Shown piece after piece: positions 1-8,513 of a stretch of DNA of 10,403 nucleotides; within the stretch, counting starts at the first letter, position 1; every line of letters begins with the position of its first letter. The stretch spans positions 1 through 10,403 of the forward strand of contig DMOT01000030.1 of assembly GCA_003456765.1 (NCBI GenBank). The letters run 5' to 3'. The translations under genes were made by a program, and so were the position numbers. The stretch comes from Bacillota bacterium (lineage in GTDB: Bacteria > Bacillota > DTU025). The notes under the pieces are model-generated. The model was not told where the DNA came from. It ran no database searches and worked only from the letters and a program-made list of their open reading frames with translations.

Positions 1-31
1 CGGAGATTCTGGGGAAGGGGGAGGGGCACCA

Positions 32-544
32 GTGGTGTTCAAAGGTTATCGAGTCGGAATTGTCATGGGCAGCGACTCTGACATGGGCAAGATGGGTAGA
101 GCAACGGAAGTCCTGTCTAATCTGGGCATAGAGTGGGAGCTCAGGGTGATCTCCGCCCACAGGACGCCTGAGGCGGCAGCAGAATATGCTCGCAGTGCTG
201 AGGAACGCGGACTCGCCGTGATTATCGCCGGGGCAGGCATGGCTGCGCACCTTGCAGGGGTGATGGCCTCGTATACGATATTGCCAGTGATTGGAGTACC
301 GCTTTCTGGCGGCGCACTTGGAGGGTTTGATGCGCTTTGCTCAACCGTGATGATGCCGACGGGTGTACCCGTTGCTACTGTAGCGATTGATGGCGCAGCC
401 AATGCGGCGCTCCTTGCAGCCCAGATCCTGGCGTTGAGCGATGGAGAGCTCAAGCTGCGCCTGTTGGATCAGAGGGAGAGCCTGGCGGAACGAGTCAGAA
501 ATGCCGATAGCAAAGTCCAGGCAAGTAGTAGTGAGGCGGAGTAG
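32..544 (+). CDS. purE: PurE, N5-carboxyaminoimidazole ribonucleotide mutase (class I)
   Basis: Cytosolic purine enzyme that makes CAIR (4-carboxy-AIR), the substrate of PurC; class I enzymes use N5-CAIR supplied by PurK. The 170-aa product has the usual length and motifs: GSDSD at residues 13-17 (phosphate binding), SAHRTP at 41-46 with the conserved His43, AAHLAG at 71-76, LPVIGVP at about 84-90, and a C-terminal GVPVATVAI segment followed by NAALLAAQIL. These are class I features; the SAHRTP and AHL elements argue against a class II AIR carboxylase, but no purK is visible nearby. The start is GTG at 32 or GTG at 35; the purine-rich run at 11-26 (ggggaagggggagggg) serves as ribosome binding site for either. 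The gene is first in the window, so its promoter and any upstream regulator are outside. About 100 bases separate it from purS, where purK, purB and purC would be expected by comparison with Bacillus. Confidence 0.96.
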   Translation: MVFKGYRVGIVMGSDSDMGKMGRATEVLSNLGIEWELRVISAHRTPEAAAEYARSAEERGLAVIIAGAGMAAHLAGVMASYTILPVIGVPLSGGALGGFDALCSTVMMPTGVPVATVAIDGAANAALLAAQILALSDGELKLRLLDQRESLAERVRNADSKVQASSSEAE

Positions 545-646
545 CCTGGATCAGTATCAAGCAGGTGTTCAAGGCCGATGAGGGAGGTACCATGCACGCA
601 GAGGCGAAAAGCCGATGCGCATATGAGCTTTTTGGAGGTGCACAGG
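545..646 (+). other. purE-purS spacer with a misleading start site
   Basis: This 102-base stretch lies where Bacillus-type operons carry purK, purB and purC. I see no remnant of those genes in any frame. It contains a good Shine-Dalgarno (agggaggt, 581-588) five bases before ATG 592. That ATG opens a 64-codon frame ending at 786 that runs out of frame through purS. It also contains ATG 578 and ATG 623 in the purS frame, both poorly placed as purS starts. No terminator-like hairpin with a T tract is seen, so read-through from purE to purS is likely. Confidence 0.6.
634..640 (+). promoter_or_regulatory. Ribosome binding site that fixes the purS start
   Basis: The sequence ggaggtg lies six bases before GTG 647. 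It supports GTG 647 as the true purS start, which gives an 86-residue protein beginning right at the conserved KYVAHV strand, over the longer in-frame starts at ATG 578 and ATG 623. Confidence 0.8.
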
Positions 647-907
647 GTGAAGTATGTGGCTCATGTCAATATCCAACTAAGGCAGTCGGTGCTAGATCCG
701 CAGGGAGAGACGGTAAGGTCTGCCCTCGCGTCAATGGGATATGGCGGGGTGCAAAAAGTCAGGATTGGCAAGAGGATACGTGTTGAGCTTGAGGCTGCAA
801 GTATGGCCGAATGCAGAGAGATTGTGGACGAAATCTCCCGGCGTGTGCTCGTGAACCCGAACATGGAGACTTATGAGTATGAGATCAGGGAGGAGTCCGG
901 GGAATGA
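647..907 (+). CDS. purS: PurS, small subunit of FGAM synthase
   Basis: PurS is the small structural subunit that bridges PurQ (glutaminase) and PurL (synthetase) in the Gram-positive type formylglycinamidine ribonucleotide synthase, in the cytosol. From GTG 647 the product is 86 aa, close to the family's ~80-85. It has the family pattern: a first strand KYVAHVNIQLR, then the block VLDPQGETVRSAL at about residues 15-27, a GY/KVRIGK strand at about 30-39, and a C-terminal ETYEYEI strand. The longer frame from ATG 578 adds 23 residues (CTQRRKADAH...) that do not resemble PurS and lack a matching ribosome binding site. The stop codon overlaps the purQ start in an ATGA arrangement (904-907), a sign of translational coupling within the FGAM synthase subunits. 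Confidence 0.93.
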   Translation: MKYVAHVNIQLRQSVLDPQGETVRSALASMGYGGVQKVRIGKRIRVELEAASMAECREIVDEISRRVLVNPNMETYEYEIREESGE

Positions 908-1627
908 AGTTCGGGATAATCGTGTTCCCAGGTTCCAACGGTGATAATGACTGCCGGGTCGGAATTGAGGCGGCAGGCTTTGACGCTGGCTTCATCTGGC
1001 ATCGCGATACCTCGGTGGCCGGTTACGATTGTTTGGTGCTTCCGGGAGGCTTCTCATACGGCGATTACCTCCGGCCCGGCGCAATAGCGCGCTTCTCGCC
1101 GATCATGGATTCGGTGGCGCGTTTCGCCGCTGACGGAAAGCCTGTGCTAGGGATAGACAATGGTTTTCAGATTCTTCTCGAGGCCGGAATGCTGCCCGGC
1201 GCGATGCGGAGAAACGTCGGAACCAGGTTTGTCTGTGACTGGACCAATGTCCGCGTTGAGTCTGAAAGGACGCCGTTTACATTGCTCTGTGCTAGAGGCG
1301 ATGTCCCTGGCATTGCCTGTAGCCCACGGTAGCGGGAACTATTTCGCTGATCCCGACACTCTTGCACGGCTCAAGAAGGGACGACAGGTCGTGTTCAGGT
1401 ACTGCAACGAACTGGGAGAGGCCGCCTCTAGGGCCAACCCGAACGGAAGCCTTGAGAACATAGCGGGGATATGCAACGAGACTGGCAATGTAGTAGGAAT
1501 CATGCCTCACCCTGAAAGGGCGTGCGAGGCAATCTTAGGTGGAACTGATGGCAGGCGCATCTTCGAATCGGCTGCAGAATGGGTACGCGGGGGTGTAAAG
1601 GTTGGCCAGGGCGCACAAGAACGATGA
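904..1627 (+). pseudogene. purQ: PurQ, FGAM synthase glutaminase subunit: frameshifted and lacking the catalytic Cys
   Basis: PurQ is the class I (triad) glutamine amidotransferase that feeds ammonia to PurL. The N-terminal part (904 to about 1314) reads FPGSN at 8-12, GGFSYGDYLRPGAIARFSPI at about 48-67 and [10 protein letters not shown] at 86-95, then runs into stop TAG 1330. The rest continues in the next frame: [12 protein letters not shown], then [15 protein letters not shown], then MPHPER with the triad His and Glu, ending at TGA 1625. Omitting one base near 1315 joins the halves as [15 protein letters not shown], the expected family sequence, and gives about 240 aa. The nucleophile position in the usual GICNGFQ motif reads GIDNGFQ: residue 85 is Asp (GAC, 1156-1158). 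That is two base changes from TGC and does not depend on the frameshift. Start ATG 904 has agggaggag at 887-895 and overlaps purS by 4 bases. Identity as purQ is certain; whether it is a true pseudogene, a dead-subunit gene or affected by sequence error is open. Confidence 0.85.
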
Positions 1628-3851
1628 GCACGTGTGGCGGTCTATGGGTGTATCTGACGAAGAATACGAGATGATCGTGGACTTGTTAGGAAGAGAGCCT
1701 AACTATGTCGAGCTGGGCATGTTCTCGGTGATGTGGTCTGAGCACTGTTCCTACAAGAACTCCAAGGCTGTTTTGCGGGGCCTTCCCACAACCGGCCCCC
1801 AAGTGCTGCAGGGGCCTGGAGAGAATGCAGGCATAGTGGATGTAGGTGATGGATTGGCTGTGGCCTTTAAGATCGAAAGCCACAACCACCCTTCTGCTGT
1901 CGAACCTTACGAGGGAGCCGCTACTGGTGTAGGCGGCATCGTCCGCGACATATTCACCATGGGCGCAAGGCCAATAGCCTCCCTCAACTCGCTGTGGCTT
2001 GGCGATCTAGAGTCGGACAGGTCCCGGATGCTCTTTGACGGCATTGTTTCGGGGATATCTGGGTATGGGAATGCCGTTGGGGTTCCGACTGTGGGAGGCC
2101 AGACGGTATTTCACAAGTCCTACGACAATAATCCCCTTGTAAATGCAATGGGTGTTGGCGTGATGCGGCAGGATGAGATAAAGCGCGGCGCGGCCAGCGG
2201 CGTCGGAAACTCCGTGATGCTTATTGGATCCACTACGGGGCGAGATGGAATACACGGGGCCACATTCGCATCTACCGACCTTACTGACGAGGCTGTGGAG
2301 AAGAAGTCGCCGGTTCAGGCAGGCGACCCATTCCGAGAGAAACTCCTTCTAGAGGCTTGCCTGGAGTTGGTGGCACGCGGTTGTGTGCTTGGAATCCAGG
2401 ATATGGGCGCTGCTGGCCTTACGTGTTCCTCGTGTGAGATGTCGGCAAGAGGCAATGTCGGAATGGTGATTGACATCGACAAGGTCCCGTGCCGGGAAGA
2501 GGGCATGACTCCATACGAGGTGATGCTCTCGGAATCGCAGGAACGCATGCTTCTGGTACCTGTGCCAGGCAAGGAACGTGAAGTCCGGGAGGTACTGGGG
2601 AAGTGGGGTCTGCTTGCCGAGGAGATCGGGACGGTCACGGATGACGGACTGATAACCCTGATCCACGGAGGCAAGGAGGTGGCCCAGGTTCCGGCGAGGG
2701 CGCTGACTGATCATGCGCCGGTGTACCACAGAGAGTCGGTGCGCCCTGAATACATCGACGAGTTGGCGTCATACGATCTCGACGGTGTGAAGGGGCCGGC
2801 GGATCCAGGGGCAATCCTGGTTCACTTAATGGGCTCGCACAGTATAGCGAGTAAGAGGTGGGTTTACAGGCAGTACGACTCCCAGGCCGGTGCCGGTACA
2901 GTGATCGGGCCCGGATCTGATGCAGCGGTCGTGCGCCTTCCAGGCACAGCCCGCGGCATAGCCTTGACGTGTGACTGCAACTCCAGATACTGCTACATCA
3001 ACCCTCGCCTGGGCGCATCTCATGCAGTTGCAGAGGCTGCACGAAACCTGGCTTGCACAGGGGCTCGCCCACTGGCAGCAACCAACTGCCAGAATTTCGG
3101 CAACCCGTACAAGCCTGAAGTCTTCTGGCAGTTCAAAGAGTGCATTGAGGGCATGGCCGACGCATGCCGTGTGCTCGACACTCCGATAACCGGAGGCAAT
3201 GTAAGCCTGTACAACGAAGACGGCGAGACTGCGATCCGTCCCACGCCTGTAATTGGCATGGTGGGCGTCATAGATGACGTTAGCGCTTCGGTTCCCATGG
3301 GATTCCGCCAGGAGGGAGATGCAGTTGTCCTCCTGGGCGAGACCTATGACGAAATAGGCGCATCTGAGTATCTTGCAGAGATACACGGAGTTGAGGCCGG
3401 GCGTGTCCCTTCGATTGATCTGGATGGGGAGAAGCGTCTCTGCGAGCTCCTGGTAGAGGCTGCCCGCAGGGGAATCACGAAATCCGCCCACGATCTTTCA
3501 GAGGGGGGCTTCGGAGTTGCTCTGGCTGAATGCTGCATTTCAGGATCGCTCGGAGTCGAGGTAAGCGTAGAGGGTAATATCGCTGCTGATCGGTTTCTCT
3601 TCAGCGAAAGTGCAGGCAGAGCTCTGGTCAGTGTGGACCGCGGCGACCTGGCGACCTTGCTGGGCCTTGCAGATGAGATGGGCGTTCCGGCCCTGGCCAT
3701 AGGCGAGGTAGGCGGTGAAGCCTTAACAATCACATACGCACAAGCGAGAGGCGATGCAGTTGGGCAAGGCACCAAGACCCTCATCGCTGTGCCTATCGCG
3801 CAGCTTGCGTTGGCTTACGAGGAGGCGATACCGTGCGCCATGGAGAGCTGA
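1602..3851 (+). CDS. purL: PurL, FGAM synthase synthetase subunit (small type)
   Basis: PurL catalyses ATP-dependent conversion of FGAR plus ammonia to FGAM. The 749-aa length fits the small, PurS/PurQ-dependent form, not the ~1300-aa form with built-in glutaminase. Family blocks occur in order: [11 protein letters not shown] at 12-22, [16 protein letters not shown] near 40-55 with the conserved His, [20 protein letters not shown] from about 89, TVGGQTVFH near 165, [13 protein letters not shown] near 265, VYRQYDSQ and GPGSDAAVV near 423-445, [10 protein letters not shown] near 483-492 and [16 protein letters not shown] near 629. A normally acidic TDCLNFGNP segment here reads TNCQNFGNP (Asn495). 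Start TTG 1602 is chosen because gggggtg lies at 1589-1595 and the N-terminus then matches relatives; GTG 1632 and ATG 1644 lack such sites. It overlaps purQ by 26 bases and purF by 19. PurL enzymes of this family can use free ammonia, which matters given the state of PurQ. Confidence 0.96.
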   Translation: MARAHKNDEHVWRSMGVSDEEYEMIVDLLGREPNYVELGMFSVMWSEHCSYKNSKAVLRGLPTTGPQVLQGPGENAGIVDVGDGLAVAFKIESHNHPSAVEPYEGAATGVGGIVRDIFTMGARPIASLNSLWLGDLESDRSRMLFDGIVSGISGYGNAVGVPTVGGQTVFHKSYDNNPLVNAMGVGVMRQDEIKRGAASGVGNSVMLIGSTTGRDGIHGATFASTDLTDEAVEKKSPVQAGDPFREKLLLEACLELVARGCVLGIQDMGAAGLTCSSCEMSARGNVGMVIDIDKVPCREEGMTPYEVMLSESQERMLLVPVPGKEREVREVLGKWGLLAEEIGTVTDDGLITLIHGGKEVAQVPARALTDHAPVYHRESVRPEYIDELASYDLDGVKGPADPGAILVHLMGSHSIASKRWVYRQYDSQAGAGTVIGPGSDAAVVRLPGTARGIALTCDCNSRYCYINPRLGASHAVAEAARNLACTGARPLAATNCQNFGNPYKPEVFWQFKECIEGMADACRVLDTPITGGNVSLYNEDGETAIRPTPVIGMVGVIDDVSASVPMGFRQEGDAVVLLGETYDEIGASEYLAEIHGVEAGRVPSIDLDGEKRLCELLVEAARRGITKSAHDLSEGGFGVALAECCISGSLGVEVSVEGNIAADRFLFSESAGRALVSVDRGDLATLLGLADEMGVPALAIGEVGGEALTITYAQARGDAVGQGTKTLIAVPIAQLALAYEEAIPCAMES

Positions 3852-6310
3852 TCGAGCTGGAAGCGGACAAGCCCAGGGAGGAATGCGGCGTTTTCGGTGT
3901 TTGCTTCAATGAAGGTGCTGCTGTTGCTGCATACTACGGGCTCGTCTCCCTTCAACACAGGGGACAAGAGAGTGCAGGAATTGCTGTATGTGATGGGCCG
4001 AGAATCCGTGTTGTGAAAGGCCCGGGGCTAGCAACTGAGGTCTTCGAGGGTGATGCCCTCAGCAAGCTCCCGGGGAAAACAGGCATAGGCCATGTAAGGC
4101 ACGGGATTCGGGAGGATAACGATCTCTCGGGCACGCAACCCTTCGTCTTCCACCACAGAGGTGGCATGATGGCAGTTGCTCATAATGGAAGCCTGTCTAA
4201 CGCTGGCGAGCTGCGCGAGAAGTTGGGGCGCTCAGGCGTTGTCTTCCAAAGCGAATCAGATTCGGAGGTCATTGGATCCCTCATCGCCCGCCACTTCTCT
4301 CTGGGAATGGTGGGTGCGATTGAACGAGCGATGGAGGAGTTGGAAGGGGCCTACTCCTTCGTCGTAATGGCGGATGACCTGGTATATGCTGCGCGCGATC
4401 CTTACGGATTCAGGCCGCTCATTGTGGGCTCGGGTCATGCGGGATGGGCTGTAGCCTCCGAGTCATGCGCCCTGGATGCCGTGGGGATAACCAAGATGCG
4501 AGATGTGCGCCGGGGCGAGATTGTTGTCATCTCCGATCGAGGGATGAAGTCCATTTCTACTCGGGCATCACAGCGCAAGTGTGCCCCCGCAACCTGTATT
4601 TTCGAGTACATCTACTTTGCGCGGCCGGATTCAGTGATCGACGGTATCGGCGTTGCTGCAGCGCGCGAGGCCTTCGGCGCTAAGCTCGCCCGGGAGGCTC
4701 AATTTGACGGCGATGTCGTAGTCGCAGTCCCTGAATCAGGAGTCACTGCGTCACTGGGTTATTCCGCCGAGAGCGGGATCCCGTATCGGCAGGGCCTTAC
4801 TAAGAATCGCTACATCGGGCGAACCTTCATCAGGGACTCGCAGATGGAAAGGGAGATAGGCGTACGGCTCAAGCTGAATGCGATTGAACGTTCGTGCGCC
4901 GGTAAACGTGTAGTGCTGGTGGATGATTCCATAGTGCGGGGCACTACTGGAGCACGCCTCATAGATCTTATGAGGAAGGCCGGAGCTGTCAGAGTTGACC
5001 TGGCAGTCTCGTCTCCGCCGATCAAGTTCCCTTGCAGGTACGGCATTGATACGGCGAGCAGGCAAGACCTTGTGGCTGCTGTCAAAACAGAGGACGAGAT
5101 ACGGGAGATGATAGGGGCGGACGCCCTGCACTATCTCTCCATCGATGGGATGTTGGAAGCCATCGGAGAATTGGCCGAGGCGCGCGGCTGCGAAGAGCCC
5201 CCAAGATTCTGCACCGCATGCCTGGATGGCAGGTATCCTGATTCCGTTTCAGGCCGTGACTTGCGCAGAGCCGGGAAGGGATTGTCGTATGCTGACGCCG
5301 GCGTCGACATTGACGAAGGAGAGCGTGCAGTAGAGCTGATGAAACCGGCAGTGAAGAGCACGTTCACAAGTGGCGTCGTCAGTGACATCGGAGGCTTCGG
5401 TGGTCTGTTCAAACCCGACTTCTCTGGTTTCGAAGAGCCAGTTCTGGTCTCCGGTACAGACGGCGTGGGAACCAAGCTGAAGATTGCGTTTGCAGCCGAC
5501 CGGCATAACACCATCGGCATCGATGCAGTTGCCATGTGCGTCAATGATGTGCTCGTGTCAGGAGCCGTGCCCCTCTTTTTCCTCGACTATATAGGCTGTG
5601 GAAGACTGGATGCCGGAAGAATCAGCGAGATTGTGGGAGGCGTGGCTGAAGGCTGCAGGCAGGCCGGGTGCGCACTCATAGGCGGAGAGACCGCGGAGAT
5701 GCCAGGGTTCTACCCCGACGGCGAGTATGACATTGCAGGGTTTGCTGTGGGCGCTGTGGATCGCAGGCAGATAGTAGACGGATCGAAGATACGTCCTGGA
5801 GATGCCGTGATCGGCCTGGCGTCATCAGGGCTCCATTCCAACGGTTATTCCCTCGCTCGCAAGGCCCTGTGCGAGGAGGGCGGATTCCTGCTTTCAGATA
5901 TTCCGGAAGGCCTCGATCGTTCGTTGGGCGAGGAGATGCTCGAACCTACGAGGATATACGTGAAGCCTGTGCTCTCTCTCATGAAGCACGTCGAGGTGCT
6001 TGGAATGTCTCACATAACCGGAGGCGGACTCGTCGAGAATCCGCCGAGGATTCTGCCGCCAGCCACTTCCATGCGGCTCTGCGTAAACACGTGGCGCCGA
6101 CCGCGCATCTTCGACATCATAAGCCGGACGGCCGGGGTCGAGCGGGAAGAGATGTTCAGAGTATTTAACATGGGAATAGGTTTCCTGGTAATCACTCGCG
6201 GGAAGGATGCGGAGAGAGCAGTCGATTTTCTGATGGGTCATGGAGAAGATGCCCGCATCATAGGCGAGATAGTGGCCGGAGACGGCCGAGTGGAGTTTGA
6301 GGGGGTGTAG
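3833..6310 (+). CDS. purF/purM: PurF-PurM fusion: amidophosphoribosyltransferase + AIR synthetase
   Basis: One 825-codon frame encodes two enzymes. Residues 1 to about 470 are PurF (PRPP + glutamine to phosphoribosylamine); residues about 483-825 are a full-length PurM (FGAM to AIR, ATP-dependent). PurF follows the B. subtilis type: a 17-residue propeptide before Cys18 (EECGVFG), the future N-terminal nucleophile, and four cysteines at 255, 401, 460 and 463, placed like the [4Fe-4S] ligands ([24 protein letters not shown]). The PRPP loop [13 protein letters not shown] is at 360-372; HNG and SDSE of the glutaminase site are present. The conserved RYST motif after GHVR (residues 86-89) is replaced by HGIRE. 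PurM begins [12 protein letters not shown] at 483 after a ~16-residue linker and has [42 protein letters not shown] and FNMGIG. Start GTG 3833 has gaggagg at 3819-3825. In-frame TTG codons at 5261 and 5282 lack usable binding sites, so separate translation of PurM is not supported. A lost stop codon from a sequence error is an alternative. Confidence 0.9.
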   Translation: MRHGELIELEADKPREECGVFGVCFNEGAAVAAYYGLVSLQHRGQESAGIAVCDGPRIRVVKGPGLATEVFEGDALSKLPGKTGIGHVRHGIREDNDLSGTQPFVFHHRGGMMAVAHNGSLSNAGELREKLGRSGVVFQSESDSEVIGSLIARHFSLGMVGAIERAMEELEGAYSFVVMADDLVYAARDPYGFRPLIVGSGHAGWAVASESCALDAVGITKMRDVRRGEIVVISDRGMKSISTRASQRKCAPATCIFEYIYFARPDSVIDGIGVAAAREAFGAKLAREAQFDGDVVVAVPESGVTASLGYSAESGIPYRQGLTKNRYIGRTFIRDSQMEREIGVRLKLNAIERSCAGKRVVLVDDSIVRGTTGARLIDLMRKAGAVRVDLAVSSPPIKFPCRYGIDTASRQDLVAAVKTEDEIREMIGADALHYLSIDGMLEAIGELAEARGCEEPPRFCTACLDGRYPDSVSGRDLRRAGKGLSYADAGVDIDEGERAVELMKPAVKSTFTSGVVSDIGGFGGLFKPDFSGFEEPVLVSGTDGVGTKLKIAFAADRHNTIGIDAVAMCVNDVLVSGAVPLFFLDYIGCGRLDAGRISEIVGGVAEGCRQAGCALIGGETAEMPGFYPDGEYDIAGFAVGAVDRRQIVDGSKIRPGDAVIGLASSGLHSNGYSLARKALCEEGGFLLSDIPEGLDRSLGEEMLEPTRIYVKPVLSLMKHVEVLGMSHITGGGLVENPPRILPPATSMRLCVNTWRRPRIFDIISRTAGVEREEMFRVFNMGIGFLVITRGKDAERAVDFLMGHGEDARIIGEIVAGDGRVEFEGV

Positions 6311-6313
6311 GCG

Positions 6314-6883
6314 TTGCGCATGGTGGTACTGGTTTCAGGAAGAGGTTCCAACCTCCAGGCCATCCTCGATGCAATAGAAGATGGGAGGCTGGCCGCGGAG
6401 GTGGCAGCGGTCATCTCCGATGTGCCTGACGCCTATGCCCTCAAGCGTGCCGAGAGGGCAGGGGTGCCCACATACTGCATTGAGAAGCGGGACTATTCGT
6501 CGAGGGCGGATTTCGAAACTGCCCTTGCTGATTGTGCCGAGGGAGCCCGGCCTGACTTGATAGTACTTGCAGGGTTCATGAGAGTGCTGGGTGAGGCGTT
6601 TCTGGACAGGTTTCCTGGTAAGGTGATCAATATTCATCCATCGCTTCTCCCGTCATTCCGTGGTCTTGAAGCTCAGCGCCAGGCCCTGGAGGCCGGTGTT
6701 CGATATGCCGGATGCACGGTCCATTTCGTGGACCTGGGCGTAGATTCGGGCCTGATCATCGATCAGAGAGTGGTGCGGGTCTTGCCCGGGGATGATGTGG
6801 AGACGCTTTCGGCGAGGATACTGGAGCAGGAACATGATCTGCTGGTCGATGTGATCAGGCGCTTTGGGGCTGGATTGGTCTGA
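6314..6883 (+). CDS. purN: PurN, phosphoribosylglycinamide formyltransferase (10-formyl-THF dependent)
   Basis: PurN transfers the formyl group of 10-formyltetrahydrofolate to GAR, giving FGAR. The 189-aa length is typical. Seen in order: VSGRGSNLQAIL at 7-18 (phosphate/GAR binding), LAGFMRVL at 85-92, VINIHPSLLP at 104-113 with Asn106 and His108, and GVDSGLIIDQ at 142-151 with Asp144. These three residues fall at exactly the E. coli catalytic numbers (Asn106, His108, Asp144), so an active enzyme is expected. The start is TTG 6314, three bases after the purF-purM stop and six after gagggggtg (6299-6307); ATG 6320 is possible but sits farther from that site. The close spacing implies translational coupling to the upstream fusion gene. 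Confidence 0.96.
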   Translation: MRMVVLVSGRGSNLQAILDAIEDGRLAAEVAAVISDVPDAYALKRAERAGVPTYCIEKRDYSSRADFETALADCAEGARPDLIVLAGFMRVLGEAFLDRFPGKVINIHPSLLPSFRGLEAQRQALEAGVRYAGCTVHFVDLGVDSGLIIDQRVVRVLPGDDVETLSARILEQEHDLLVDVIRRFGAGLV

Positions 6884-6908
6884 AAGAGCAAGAAGGGAGC
6901 GATGCCTG

Positions 6909-8495
6909 GTGGCTACGGGCAGGGCGTTGATAAGCGTCTATGACAAGGAAGGAATCGAGGAGTTTGCCAAAGCCTTGGCAGATCTGGGGTTTGAAATAGT
7001 CTCTACGGGAGGCACTGCCGCGCTTCTTCGAAAAGCGGGAGTAGAAGTGAGGGATGTCTCGGAGGTCACCGGATTTCCGGAAGTCCTGGATGGCCGCGTC
7101 AAGACCCTTCATCCAAGGATACACGCAGGCATTCTTGCAAAGCCTACGCGCGAGCACATGGAGGCCTTGGAGAGCCTGAACGTGACTGCAATAGACATAG
7201 TCGCAGTCAACCTGTATCCATTTGAGCGTACCGTCGAGCGGGGAGCCGGAATGGCCGAGGTGTGCGAGAACATCGACATTGGTGGCCCCTCCATGGCGCG
7301 GGCTGCAGCCAAGAACTTCGAGAGAGTTGCCGTTGTTGTCAATCCCAGGCGATATCCAGAGATCATATCGGAGTTGCGCGAGAGTGGCGAAGTCTCCCGG
7401 TCCACGAGAGCTGCTCTGGCGGCTGAGGCTTTCCACCATACGGCCGCCTATGATGCGGCTATTGCCACCTATTTCGCAGAACAGATAGAGAGTCGGGACG
7501 GAGTGTCGGATGCGAGCCCTTCGTGTGGAGCAACTCGGGCAAAGTCCCCCGGGGATCATTGGATCGTCGGAGGCTCCAGGGTGCAGTCGCTCAGATACGG
7601 TGAGAACCCGCACCAGGTAGCTGCCTTTTACAAGTTCTCCGGCGCCGCGCCGAGAGGTTTGGCTGCGGCAAAACAGCTTGGAGGAAAAGAGCTGTCGTTC
7701 AACAATCTGGCAGATGCTACAGGCGCCATAGGTGTCGTGAGCGAGTTCGATGAAACGGCGTGCGTCATCGTCAAGCATGCGAATCCATGTGGGGTAGGAA
7801 TCGGAGAGACTGCCCTCGAGGCGTACAAGGCAGCCCTCAGTTCTGACCCGGTGTCGGCTTTCGGGGGAATCGTCGCCTTCAACCGCACAGTAGGCATCGA
7901 CGAGGCGAAACTGATGTCGGAGATATTCCTTGAAGTCATAGTTGCTCCTCGTTTTTCACCAGAGGCAGTAGACATCTTGCGCGGCAAGAAGAACCTGCGC
8001 TTGATTGAACTGGCTGAGTCGGACCTGAAACCTTACACAGGGTGGGACATACGCCCGGTGCTCGGAGGCTTTCTCGTTCAGAATTCGGACAGCGCAAAAG
8101 CGGTTCCACTGGAGCTTTCAGTAGTCACAAAGCGAGCTCCGGAGGAAGATGAGCTTGCCCAGCTCATCCGCGCGTGGAAGGTCGTCACCCATGTTCGTTC
8201 CAATTCAATAGTCCTGTGGAACGGAAGCGGCACTGTTGGGGTGGGTGCAGGGCAGATGAACAGAGTCGGCGCCGCGGAGATCGCGATCAGGCAGGCGGGC
8301 CAGAAGGCCGTGGGTTCGGTAATGGCGTCAGACGGCTTCTTCCCGTTTGGAGACACTGTGGAGCTGGCCGCTAAGGCAGGAGTTCGCGCCGTGATACAGC
8401 CGGGCGGATCCCTGCGGGACAGGGAGTCGATCGAAGCGGCTGATGCCGGTGGCGTGGCAATGGTCTTTACCGGAGTGAGGCATTTCAGGCACTAA
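6909..8495 (+). CDS. purH: PurH, bifunctional AICAR transformylase / IMP cyclohydrolase
   Basis: PurH carries out the last two steps to IMP: formylation of AICAR with 10-formyl-THF, then ring closure. From GTG 6909 it is 528 aa, the usual size. The N-terminal cyclohydrolase (MGS-like) domain shows RALISVYDKEG at 5-15, STGGTAALL, GRVKTLHPRIHAG, VNLYPFE and IDIGGPSMARAAAKN. The C-terminal transformylase shows YGENPHQ at 230-236, KELSFNNLADA, VKHANPCGVG with Lys289-His290, DPVSAFGGIVAFN, SNSIVLW and the terminal FTGVRHFRH. All expected catalytic motifs are intact. The frame is open back to 6864, but the extra 15 residues overlap purN and do not match the family. GTG 6909 with aagggag at 6893-6899 is therefore the likely start, 25 bases after purN. 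Confidence 0.96.
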   Translation: MATGRALISVYDKEGIEEFAKALADLGFEIVSTGGTAALLRKAGVEVRDVSEVTGFPEVLDGRVKTLHPRIHAGILAKPTREHMEALESLNVTAIDIVAVNLYPFERTVERGAGMAEVCENIDIGGPSMARAAAKNFERVAVVVNPRRYPEIISELRESGEVSRSTRAALAAEAFHHTAAYDAAIATYFAEQIESRDGVSDASPSCGATRAKSPGDHWIVGGSRVQSLRYGENPHQVAAFYKFSGAAPRGLAAAKQLGGKELSFNNLADATGAIGVVSEFDETACVIVKHANPCGVGIGETALEAYKAALSSDPVSAFGGIVAFNRTVGIDEAKLMSEIFLEVIVAPRFSPEAVDILRGKKNLRLIELAESDLKPYTGWDIRPVLGGFLVQNSDSAKAVPLELSVVTKRAPEEDELAQLIRAWKVVTHVRSNSIVLWNGSGTVGVGAGQMNRVGAAEIAIRQAGQKAVGSVMASDGFFPFGDTVELAAKAGVRAVIQPGGSLRDRESIEAADAGGVAMVFTGVRHFRH

Positions 8496-8513
8496 GCAAC
8501 TCGCAAGAGGCGT

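Noticed and set aside
578..646. Longer PurS starting at ATG 578 or ATG 623
   Set aside because: The extra residues do not match PurS, and the ribosome binding site fits GTG 647.
1300..1330. Programmed ribosomal frameshift in purQ
   Set aside because: No slippery heptamer, stimulatory stem-loop or known precedent for purQ; mutation or sequence error is simpler.
2826..3491. 221-codon open frame on the minus strand
   Set aside because: Antisense to well-conserved purL, with no recognisable motif.
6855..7778. 307-codon open frame on the minus strand
   Set aside because: It lies antisense to purH, whose frame has full family motifs. The minus-strand product shows no recognisable domain, so it is a by-product of GC-rich codon use.
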